64,000 nucleotides of DNA from assembly GCA_963931925.1 (NCBI GenBank), contig OZ007574.1:31964461-32028460 (forward strand). Direction: 5' to 3'. Below the pieces are notes generated by a model, which was not told the DNA's origin, searched no databases, and saw nothing but the letters and a program-made list of their open reading frames with translations. This DNA is from Onchidella celtica. Taxonomy: Eukaryota > Mollusca > Gastropoda > Systellommatophora > Onchidiidae. The translations under genes and the position numbers were made by a program. Positions 23,801 through 35,800 of the stretch are shown here, piece by piece (position 1 is the stretch's first letter; every line of letters begins with the position of its first letter).

Positions 23801-26800
23801 CACACTAATGAGGGAAATTTGATATGGAATAACTGAAAAGAGGCAATGTGATGGTGTATGATATCTGAATAACCAAAAACACAGTCTTGTAGTTCTTCAC
23901 ACAATATACCATCTCTCTTCCCTAAAACAATAGTAATCAGTTTTGACTTTTCAGGAAAAGCAAAAAACTTTTATGTTAATCCAACTGACCTAGTTATGAT
24001 GAAGTTTTGAAAGGTTGCGATTCAATTACTTTTTCAGCTTGGGAGTCTTTGACGAACATCATTCAATGCAGCTTTGAATGTAGTTGAATATATAGATGAA
24101 AATTGATTTTTAAAATTTTTTTGAGTTACCACAGTCTTAGGGAATAGTAACGATATAAAGTCCATTCTTCTGGCATGAGATGCCACTAAATATCTTGTTT
24201 TCACCCGAGTTTCCAGTTGCAAAATAAATTAACACCCGGCCTTAGCACTCATATCATTACAAATCATCACTGACTCACCCTCTTGATCCAAAATAACCAT
24301 CTGTGTCAGGGAAAGCTGAACAGTACTGTCTGAAGAAGCAGTTAAGAGGGGAAGCAAAGCACTCGAAAGTCACACCAAACACACGATGAAGGCACTCCAT
24401 TACTGCTGGTGTCAGTGCACCTTGGTTACCTTTTCCTTCATTTGCACCAATGCCGAAATAGGTCTGAAAGGAAGAAAAAACATACACAAATTCTTATACT
24501 GAATACATTGATGTTCTATCTGCATTGGCGAAGTTGTGAAAATTGCCCTTTTTACTTAACTCAAACCGAATATTTTATTCCAATTCTGATAACTTACAAC
24601 ATAACAATCTTATATCTGCTGAGGCTGAAAAGAGACATCTTCGATAAAACAACTTTGAGTTTAGTTTTAATGAGGTTCCAACAGCCGATCAATGATTTCA
24701 AGTTTCTTAAAGTGCTATCTTCTATTCTTTGTTAAGGTTCATTCAATACAGAGCTCGAAAAACATTCAAAATCATTACAAATAAGTAAATACCAGTACTG
24801 ATTTCAAGATTTTCATTCTCAAATATTGACTGCCTGAGAAAGCAGACACAGAATAGGATGGATCAACAGTGATGTCTATCATTAAAAGAGAAAAGATAAT
24901 ATTTAATTTGATTACTCAGTTTGGTGACTTAAACGTCAGCCTGACCACATATTAAATTTTAGTCTGAGAAGCACAAATCATTTACAGACCTGATATCTCT
25001 TGAGCAAGCACCATACTCGGGCCAGGAAATTGTCAAATCTGGGATCATCTCGACAGTTTAAACCATAGAGTTGTTCCTGTGAATTAGATGATGATAAATC
25101 TTATAATCTGCTGTGTAGACCTCCAATTTATGAAAAAAAAAAACGGGGGGGGGGGGGGGGGGGGGGGGCTAACCAGGGTGGTTGCACCAATGTTTTACAA
25201 ACTCACGGCGAGGGTGATATTGATTGTGAGTATTTGGTGATTTGGATAAAAACAAAATCATGTCTCATCAAGCATCAAACCCTCTGCAGCCATGTGAATG
25301 GGTACATTTTTAACCCTGAATGAAATCGGTAAGGGCACCATTTGATGTTTCCAAAATTAGTACCTGAGAATCATTATTCATAGCACGCCTGTGCAAACAA
25401 TGTCCAAATCCTCTTCTATTTCATACCGTTGTTGCTTCAACTGAAATTACCCACTTGTTCTTTACTAACAATGAATGCAGCATTATGAGATCGGTAAGAA
25501 AAGTTTTCGGTACATGAAATGGGTTGACCTAGATACATTCAAACACATGAAGAAAAGTGTGATGATTATGTGAAACATAAAAAGGCATGACCGTTAATAT
25601 GAAAAAAAAAAAAAATCTGGGGCCACAGTGGTCTAGAGGCAAGGTGCCAAAGGTACCGAGTTCAAATTCCAGTATGTGCAAGCATGTTGGGATTTTGGGA
25701 TTTTTCTCACATTTTCCTGTCCCTGACCCTATGATGGTAGGATCAAGCACATAGTCTTCTCGGGTAAGGACGAAAAATTCGGAGGGTTCGTGTGCAAGTT
25801 GCATACATTAACTCATTCACTACGGAACGCCGAATATTCGGCTCAAGCGGACACCGATTTCCAGCACTATTATCTTAAGCCAACTTCTCGAAATATTGAA
25901 TCCCACCCTGGTTCGCTGATTTTCCTTTACTTTAAAGTCTAATGTATTATGTCTTGTGTTTATACTGAGTGAAAGAAAAAACATCTTTGAACTACATCTA
26001 AATTTCAGACTGGATAGTGTTGAGAGTTCCCGTCCACACCCACAAATATTTACCGTAGGAAATGGGTTAAAGATACCTTGACAGTTGGAAATCATGAAGA
26101 GCAGATCATACTACAAGGCCACTGTTCAGGCAAAATTCTAAAACTAAAACTAATCCCTACCACAACAAGAAAAAGAAAAATAAGAAACAGTGAGGTGTAA
26201 ATGCCAAGGGCAGCGAAACCTCCTGAAATAAAGACTTAAACACAGTATGAAAAAAAAGGAGGGAGTTTTCAAAGGAATATGGGGAGGGCTCGGTTATATC
26301 ATAAAAAAAAGGCAAGATCCCCCAGAAAGTGGGGAGAATTAGGAGGTCTGTTTATGGGTCACTGTATTACTAAACATTTTGTCTGTCTGCTACAGAATTG
26401 GAACGAATTTTTCAAATCTGTTAAATGTTTTTAAATTAATCTGTAGGTTTCAATCTTCCTTAGGAGATATCATACTGAGCCCAGAACAGCACAGTCAGCT
26501 GCTGGTTGACAGGGGGTCATCATCATCATCATCATTGCCTTTCTCACCCTGGATCAGGGTATAGGCCACCAACAAACACCTTCCATCCCTCTCTATCATG
26601 GGCCAGCCTCTTTACATTATTCCAAGTCTTTCCGCTTCGTTGCACATCATTTTCTCTGGCTCTTCTCCAGGTTCCGCGCGGCCTTCCTCTTGATCTCTTG
26701 CCCTGGGGATTCCAGTCCAATACCTTCTTCGTGATGCTGTTTCCTGGCCTCCTGAGAGTGTGGCCGATCCATCTCCATCGTCTCCTACCAATTTCCTCTC

Positions 26801-29800
26801 TGACTGGGTTCTGTCTTGTTCTTTTCCATACAATTTCATTGCTGACCTTGTCTGTCCATCTGATCTTAAGTAGCTTCCTCAAACATCTGTTGATGAAAAC
26901 TTGGATTCTCTTTATGCAGGCCTGGGACGCATTCCAAGTCTCACATCCATACAACAGGACTGACTTCACGTTCGAGTTGAATATCCTCAGCTTTGTTTTT
27001 AGAGATATATCCTTGGTTCTCCAAATCTTGCTTAAGGATGTGAAAGCTGCCTGTGCCTTTCCAATTCGTGCTTTGACTTCTGCCTCTGTTCCTCCCTTAT
27101 TGTCAATGATACTACCAAGATAGCAGAAGGACTCTACATCTTCCAGTGGTTGATCTCCTACTGTGACTTGTTCGCTTAGGGGTGCAACAATTTTTAGGAC
27201 CTTCGACTTCGCGGGATGTATCCTCAATCCAATAGATTCTGAAATTTTGTTTAGAGCTGTAGTCTTTGCTTGCATCTGGTCGTGTGTGTGCGACAATAGT
27301 GCCAAGTCATCTGCAAAATCTAGATCGTCCAGCTGTGTCCATGGGGTCCATTGTATGCCATTTCTTCCTCCACTGGTGGTTTCTTTCATAAGCCAATCAA
27401 TCACCAGGATAAACAGGAATGGGGACAGCAAACAACCCTGCCTAACACCAGTCTTGATATCAAAGCTGTCAGTAAGCTCACCATCATGTACGACTCTGCA
27501 ACTTGTCCCCTCGTACATGCTCTTGATAAGATTCACCATCTTCTCTGGGATTCCATAATGTCTCAATATTCTCCACAGTGTTTCTCTATCGATGCTATCA
27601 AAGGCCTTCTCGTAGTCAAGGAAGTTCACTATCAGTTGGGAGTTCCACTCTAGCGACTGCTCTACTATGATTCTCAGCGTGGCGATCTGGTCGGTGGTTG
27701 ATCGATTACTCCTGAAACCAGCTTGCTCCTCGCGAAGTTTTTGGTCTGTTGCATTCTGTATTCGCTTGAGAATAATCCGATTGAAAACCTTTCCTGGGAT
27801 GGAGAGAAGTGTGATTCCTCTGTAGTTACTACAATTGCTGAGGTCCCCTTTTTTTGGGAGCTTCACGAGGTGTCCTTCCTTCCAGTCCTTTGGAAACTTG
27901 CCTCCGATCCAAATCCTCGAGAATAGTGAGTGCAGACCCTCTGCAGCCCCAGCAGCATCTGCCTTCAGCGCCTCTGGTGGGATCTGGTCTGGTCCAGCTG
28001 CCTTGCCTCGATTTAACTGCTTTATGGCATCATTAATCTCTGCTTTAGTCGGAGGGTCGCAACTGATCGGTAAATCATTTCTTGCGGGTAGAATGTCGGG
28101 TGGGTTGCTTGGTGGAGGTCTGTTCAAGAGGCTGTTAAAATGTTCTATCCATCTTTTTGCCTGAGCTTCCTTTCCAAAAATAGCCTTCCTGTTGTAATCC
28201 TTGACAGGAACTTCAGGTTTTCCATATTTTCCAGCAAGAGTCTTTGTAGTCTGGTAGAGGATCCTCATGTGTCCTCCTGTTGCTGCCTTCTCTGCTTTCT
28301 CTGCTAACATTCCTATGAACTCCTCTTTGTCTTTTTTAATTGATTTTTTGACCTCTTTAGCTGATGCTCGGTACTCTTCCTGGTTACCAACTCTTGGGCT
28401 TCTTGTACGACTTGCATTTACCCGTTCTTTTAGGTCTCTTCTTATCCTTATCAAGTCCAGTGATTTTTGACTGATCCATTCCTTGTGTTCCACTTTCTTT
28501 TCCCCAATAACATCCTGACATGTCGATGTAAATACTCCTTTTACCTTAGCCCAGTGAGTCTCCAAATCTACTGTCTCTTCGAGGTCAACAAGGGGTTTGA
28601 ATCTATTCCTCAGTGTCAGCTGGAACTCTTCCTTCTTGTCTCCATCCAGAAGGCTCACTTGAAACTTTCTCCTCTTTGTTCCTGCTCTGGTACCTTGTTT
28701 CTTGAGGCGGAGTTTGAGTCTTGCCAGCAGCATGTGATGGTCAGATCCAACATCTGCTCCTCTCTGTACTATGACATCCTCTAGTGAGCGTCTGAATCGT
28801 CGGGTGATGCAAAAGTGGTCAATCTGATTTTCAGTTACTCCATCCGGTGAAATCCAAGTGGCCTTATGGATCCTCTTGTGTGGGAATACTGAACCTCCAA
28901 TCACATAGCTGTTAAATGCGCAGAAACTTGCAAACCGCTCTCCATTCTCATTCATTTGTCCTAAGCCATTGCACCCCATAATGTCCTCATACCCTGTATT
29001 GTCCTGTCCTATCTTGGCATTGGCGTCTCCCATTATAATGTTCACATCTTTTCTTGGCAATGTGTCAACTATTTCCTGAAGCTGGTTGTAGAAGTCGTCC
29101 TTGTCCTCATCGGTTGCTTCATTTGTTGGGGCGTATATCTGCACAATGTTCATGTTGATGTTCTTGTTCTTTGTAGTAAATGATGCCAATATAATTCTCC
29201 TTCCGTAGGGTTCCCATCCCCTCAGTGACCTCTGGGCGTGCTTGCTCAAGATGATCGCTACTCCTTCTGTATGCTTTTTGTCCTCCCTTCCAGAATACAA
29301 AATCTTTTCCCCAGTATTAAGTTGTTTCAGTCCGGACTGTATCCAGCGGGTCTCGCTAACTCCAAGTATGTGCAGTCTGTATCGCCTCATCTCCATTGTA
29401 ACCTGGGCACTCTTTCCTGCTTCATACATGGAACGGACATTCCACGACGCAATCCGGAGTGACTTGCTTGATGAAGGAGCAGTCGGGCCAGTGGCGTCCT
29501 TTCGGCTTTGTCCATTGTCCTTCATTGAATCTACAGGTGCAGATGCTCCCCCTTCTCCCAAGATAAAAGACTGATTTGAAGTATTTGCTTGTGTTTCTGT
29601 AACTGGTTTATTTTTACAGGGTGGGTAGTTGGCCCACCGCCAACTGGCTCTTCTCGGGAGACCAGGACCTTTGCACCTTTAGTCGCCTCTTACGACACGC
29701 AGTATCACGTCAGATGTATTCTCTGCTGTCCCTCTTCTACAAGAGAGCCCCGCATCTGCACGGGCGTGACAGGGGGTGCACACCATAATTTCCTATACTT

Positions 29801-32800
29801 TCTTAGCAAATTCGGGAAAACCCTATCGTACCAAGCCCAGTCAGACACAATCAGCTTCTGCTGTTATTTCTTGGGTACATATTTTGCTGGCAGAAACTGG
29901 CTGTGACATTCCAGGCTTAGTATGATACTGGCTGTGACATTCCAGGCTTAGTATGAAACTGGCTGTGACATTCCAGGCTTAGTATGATACTGGCTGTGAC
30001 ATTCCAGGCTTAGTATGATACTGGCTGTGACATTCCAGGCTTAGTATGATACTGGTTGTGACATTCCAGGCTTAGTATGAAACTGGCTGTGACATTCCAG
30101 GCTTAGTATGATACTGGCTGTGACATTCCAGGCTTAGTATGAAACTGGCTGTGACATTCCAGGCTTAGTATGATACTGGCTGTGACATTCCAGGCTTAGT
30201 ATGATACTGGCTGTGACATTCCAGGCTTAGTATGATACTGGCTGTGACATTCCAGGCTTAGTATGATACTGGCTGTGACATTCCAGGCTTAGTATGATAC
30301 TGGCTGTGACATTCCAGGCTACCCCCCATAGGATGGACAAAGTGAAAAGATTCAACCAGATAATTAAAATGATTTAATCCCTCACCATTTTCCAAAAATG
30401 TTCCTGATTCATCTTGAGTGTCTCATTTTTATAGCGTAAATGTGCCACTTCATTCTCAATCACCCTTTCCACCACTGGTAATCTCGGCGAGGGGATACTC
30501 AGCTGTACGGCATAGCAATAGGTCAGTCGTGGGTTGGTGGGTTCTGGCAATGGAGTTCCCTCTGAAAAAATCAAACACTGAGCAACTGAAATATTTTGTT
30601 AACATTCATCTACTAACATTAAATCAATTGTGTTCGCCTTCTGTTGCAATGTAGACAAATCTGACAGAACACATCACAAGAAATCTTGTGCTATTCAAAC
30701 AAACAGATCTTCATCAATTCAAACTGATAGAAATTAAATTTTTGAGGTTTTCCATAATGATAAATGTATCCCTAATGTTTATTTCCTGGTCTTTCATATG
30801 TAGTCATTAACATTTTCAAACTTCATTCTATAAACAACAATCAGATGTTTCACAAGTACTCTCATATAATACATATCTATAACTTTTTCAACTACACGTG
30901 GATGAGTAAATTTCCTTTCTTGCAGTCAGAAAAAGAGGTGCCTGATTATTTTACGTGCACCTTTTGGTTCCTCGAGGTGAGACAAAACGAAGGCAAGGTT
31001 CGACAAAAGAGTTTGAAAAATGGTGCTCAGTTGTTCTGTACTAATTGTGGGCTGTAATAAATAGTTGCTTGCCCTCCTTTTGTCAGCAATAGTGCAGCAC
31101 TAGGTGGCCATGCAAAATTGCAGGCGTCTTTTAGTGGATGGGAGAGCCATCTCTTGTCTATTGTATAGCTCTGTGTTTCAGCCACACAAGAGCAAACTAC
31201 ACATTTTCTGATTTTCAACATCACAATAAAAAAAAGTACTATCTGACGTTTTCATGTCTCATCAAGCATCAAACCCTCTGCGGCCATGTGAAAGGGTACA
31301 TTTTTAACCCTGAATGAAATCAGTAAGGGCACCATTTGATGTTTCCAAAATTAGTACCTGAGAATCATTATTCATAGCACGCCTGTGCAAACAATGTCCA
31401 ATTCCTCTTCTAATTCATACCGTTGTTGCTTCAACTGAAATTACCCACCTGTGATACTGTGTTCCTTCAGGAGTTCCCAAGTCTTTTCCTGAATCTTTTG
31501 AACATTCTCTGCTGATAACTTGTAGACTTTATGCACAATGCCCTTGACAGATTCTTCAGCAGCTTCATATAAATATGGTTCACATTGGCGTTTTAAGTGG
31601 GTCAGTCGCTCCTGAGAACATGATAGGAAAAAAAATATAGAAAACATTGAAACACATGAGGCACAGAGAACACGGGATCAAGATTCAACAATGTCAGTAC
31701 TCTCACCATTGAATAAACATTTGACAAAATTTACAATACAAAACAATCAAATGACATCACTAGAGCACCTACTCATGTTAACTCCGATCCAGGTACGATA
31801 ATAAGCCAAAAATTGGAAATTTGGTTACACAGGTTAACTACTAACCATACTCACCCTTTACATAAATATGGGAACCTACAATATGGTAACAATTCCTGTT
31901 CCAAATTGAAAAGTCAGGAACATCTAGATCGGTCAGGTACAGTAAGTATTAATATAATAGTGCTGTGAAGACATAAAAATTGCCAATACGAAACTGAATG
32001 GATCTAAATTACAGAATATGACCAGGTCAATAGCAAATGACAAATGAAAAGTTGATAATATAAGGCATTTGGATCTTACCAAATAATCGTCATACTGAGG
32101 ACTGTGTCTTTTGCGTAACCACTTAAATGTCTCTTCCACATTCCACTTCACAACTTTACGACCCTCCGGTGAAGCTTTCCTGAAATTTGCAAGGTAGTTT
32201 ATTAAGATGATTTAAGCTGAACTTAATTCCTGGTCTTTGATCATGACACTAGTTGTGTTGCCCCATAATTTCAAATAAAGTGAAAAGTACAGCTGTGAAA
32301 TAATGTCAAATAATATTCCACTACCTCAAATGATGAATCAAGACATAAATTATTTGATCATTGTAAGACAAATAGATGCAAATAACTATATGCCCATTGC
32401 GAATGACGTGACAGTGTTTTTATTTTGTTCTTCCTACACCCAAGATGGCCGTTGGATCAGCTGATGAATGTAACTTCCAAATATGTCTAAGCGGTTAAAA
32501 TGCCTGCTGGTTGCATTGCAGTTGACTTTATGACAGGGGTGGAAAGGATGGATCCAAGCTGGTCAGATTCCCTACCATCCGTGTAAACAAGGGAAAGGAA
32601 GTGAAAGAATTGTCCGAACGTCTCCCATGTGCATGTACACACGTGCCATTGTTTACTGAAGTGAACTACTTTTAGCTCGCCGCCGGTTGGTTCGCGACGC
32701 CTCAAGAGCTCGCAGTGCAAATCAGCTAATGAATCAAAATCATTGCCACAATCGCCATGGTGATGCGTCGGCCCTTACAACAAAGATGGCCGATATGCGC

Positions 32801-35800
32801 AATGGGCCTATACAAGGCACTGTAATTTTTAAAAGGATGCTGTTATAGGGACATAGTCAAATTACAAAACCAAATAGAGAAAATACTGAGTTATGTCACT
32901 GTTCAAGATGGAAGTCGACACCTGTTTTTCATCCCCAGTATGGCCTTGGGTTTTATGGCCTTCTTTTGTTTGTTTCATCGTCACTGTCCGGTTTTTTGGC
33001 CTACAATTTACAGCAACAATCAAAGAAATATTTAAACAGTTACATCAAGAACATGGCATAAATATTATTGGTGAAGATCTGCAAGACTTGAGATTTGCAG
33101 ACGATATCGTACTCTGCACAAATGAGGTACACCAAATGGAAACCAATCTCAACATACTAAACAAATGGAGCAAGAAGGTCAGCCTGAAGATGCACAAGGA
33201 CAAAACTAAATACATGACAAACTATGAGACAGAAGAAAAGCTTATAATTGAAAACAAAGCCATCAAACAAAGCACTGTCGAAGGGCTACATCCTGCAGTG
33301 GGTGGACAACGCCTAGGTGAAAGGTGAAAAGGTCACTGTCCACCGATAGCTTTCTAGGTAAAACACTAAGTCCCCCAAACAACAGCCACTTTAAAATGAA
33401 AGGATAAAACAGCAAATAATAATCCAAAAATCATGCAGTTCGTTACCTGCTCTCAATCATTTTCTTTGCAGCCTCGGCATATTTGAACAACTGTTTCCTT
33501 GCATCTGTGGCGAACTTGGGTTTGACTAGCTTGACTGGTATGTCATTCATGATTTCATGGATCATGGACTGGGACGATTCAGGGGAGCAATCAGATGGAA
33601 GAAATGGATCTTTACCCTTGTCAATCACTTTCCGTTCTAATAACCATCGATTAAATGAGTCCATGGGAGCATCAATATCTGAACAAAAATATGGATATTA
33701 CACAATTGAGACCAAATTATAAGCTACTAGATGACCGATCAATCATGTGCTCCCCCCCCCCCCCCCCCCCGCCCCTTTCTCTCTCTCTTACAATAAAAGT
33801 AGTAATCTGCAGTCCTGCTTCAGAATTATGCGCACCAGAACACTATGCACCAAACTGAACGCTTGACACGGTTACTTTTTATGACATGAACGGTACTATA
33901 ATAATACGAAACAAACATGCAAAAATACAGATGTTACATAGCAATAAACATTGTTATTTCTTAAAAATACATGCTTGAAGTAAACAACTTTTAATTGTAA
34001 CCATCATCTTCCTTATCTCAATTGCCACCTTCCTGCCAAATTTAAGGCCTGAAGAGTGTGTAGTTTGGTCAGTTAGTCATGCCAAAGGTTGCAAGTTACT
34101 GAAATATATAACAGATACAACTACTTAAACTCAAGTCCCTTTTATCCTCCTTTTTACATAATATGAATTTTCATATTTTATGAATAAACAATGCTTTCCT
34201 TTAGGACATCTCAGCTGTTAACGAACTCCACTGTTTGGGTGCCATACTTTTTCATGGAAATCATTAAATGCAAAATACTAACACAAGCTGATTTTATTTA
34301 ATAAGCATTTAACCGTCAGTCAGATGTTGGAATCTCATTAAAACTAGCCTGTAAGGCCTCTAAGGAGATCATAGCCTAATTACAAAGCCAAATAGAGAAA
34401 ATATTGGGTTATGTGTTCCCTCGTCAGCTATCACTTTCTATTATGAAATACTACAGTTCCCTATCAACAACAGCCTTAAAGGCTAGTTTTAATGAGGTTC
34501 CACCAGCCGACCATTGATGTAATTATGATTTATTACACCATACTTTTATGTAAAGGCATCATTTTTTGTTTGTATAGTGTGTATCATGAATGAAATATTT
34601 TTGTATAAATTTCAAAGCCACTAAAATTACAAAATACAAAGGAAGCAAACTTACTTTCTCTTTGACGACACATATCTTCATAAATTTGCCGCAACCTCGT
34701 GACTAGGTTACAACGGAAGGATTCGATTTCTGGATGAGGGGGTGGGATATGTAATGGTGCTCTTTCTTTGATAATGGCATTTGTTGGCACATCAAAATTC
34801 CAAAATGGCCTGTTGAGAGTAGAGAAAAATACAAAATTTATCAGTGAACTTTGCAGTGATAATTTCTTATCGCATCCATTAACACATGACATCTCTGACT
34901 TACTGTCATTATTACCCACAGTGCCCCCTTGAGAAAACATTCTGTAAAATGATATTCAGTATCCATTTGACTCTGTTTTATTTAAAAAGCAAATAAATAT
35001 AATACATGACGATCATCACTTCATTTTGGGATAAGACAGAACAAAATGACTGATTTTAACACATGAATGTACATACTTGTAGTTTAGCTGAGCTTTCTTT
35101 AATGGGCTTCCTACACACAATTCAGCACTTGCCCTTCGTTTCATAACAGCCACCACAGGAGTGATCTCTGTGCTGGGTCGACTCAACCTCCTGTCCAAAG
35201 GCCCAGGGACGGGGGTTCCTGGAACCCCATTTGAACTGTCTGTGTTGATGCCCAAAGGATCTGTGAGAGGGTCATGCTACAAAGACAAGACACAAAGAAC
35301 ATGCAAAGTAAGTTAAAACTAAATTTCAGAAACAGAGCAATGAATACTTTCTGCACATGGCTCTATTAATTAATCATAGGTGCCACCCAGGAATTATGAA
35401 AAAGGAGGAACTTTTTTTCGACTCGCCGGGTGAAGGGGTTGCCCCCCTCCCCCAATTTAGAATTTTTTTTTAAAAATCAAGCATAAATAACACAATTTGG
35501 CGGTACCTAAAGTGCTATTTTATTAATTTTCCTTGACTCACTGAAATAGACAGTTACATATAAGTTCAGCGGCGAAAGTTTGAAAAAATTCAAGATCGCG
35601 GAAAAGTGGCACCTATGATTAATATGCGCCATATGACATAAATTATCATTTCAGGCTGTGAGTTTGGGTTTGAGCTTGGGTTTTATGGTGTGTCGGCACG
35701 ATAATGGCCACTTCGCGCCCTTCATGGTCTGGATACTCTTTCTCTAATTATGTTAAAATTGTGGTAAGAGCTGTTAAATTTAACATAGAATTCATGCATA

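Larger units (their letters stand above)
26518..29766 (-). mobile_element. Full-length RTE-like non-LTR retrotransposon, copy 2 (PCIF1 intron 7)
   Basis: It is flanked by an 11-bp direct repeat TGACAGGGGGT at 26507-26517 and 29767-29777, which bounds a 3249-bp insertion. The 3' end (at 26518) is a (CAT)6 tail in plus orientation, as in the other copies. It has one long ORF, a leader of about 240 nt and a 3' UTR of about 26 nt. The clean target duplication, intact ORF and near-identity to copy 1 indicate a recent target-primed insertion. Confidence 0.95.

Noticed and set aside
26506-27123. 205-residue open frame opposite retrotransposon copy 2 (and equivalents opposite copies 1 and 3)
   Set aside because: Antisense shadows of the RT coding frame; they recur at all three copies only because the DNA is conserved.
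29896-30320. CRISPR-like array
   Set aside because: The 31-bp units are contiguous with no unique spacers; a minisatellite.
32893-33006. Hydrophobic N-terminal part of the open frame containing the RT fragment, resembling a signal peptide
   Set aside because: It precedes the RT homology inside a transposon insertion and has no similarity to RT N-termini; chance reading.
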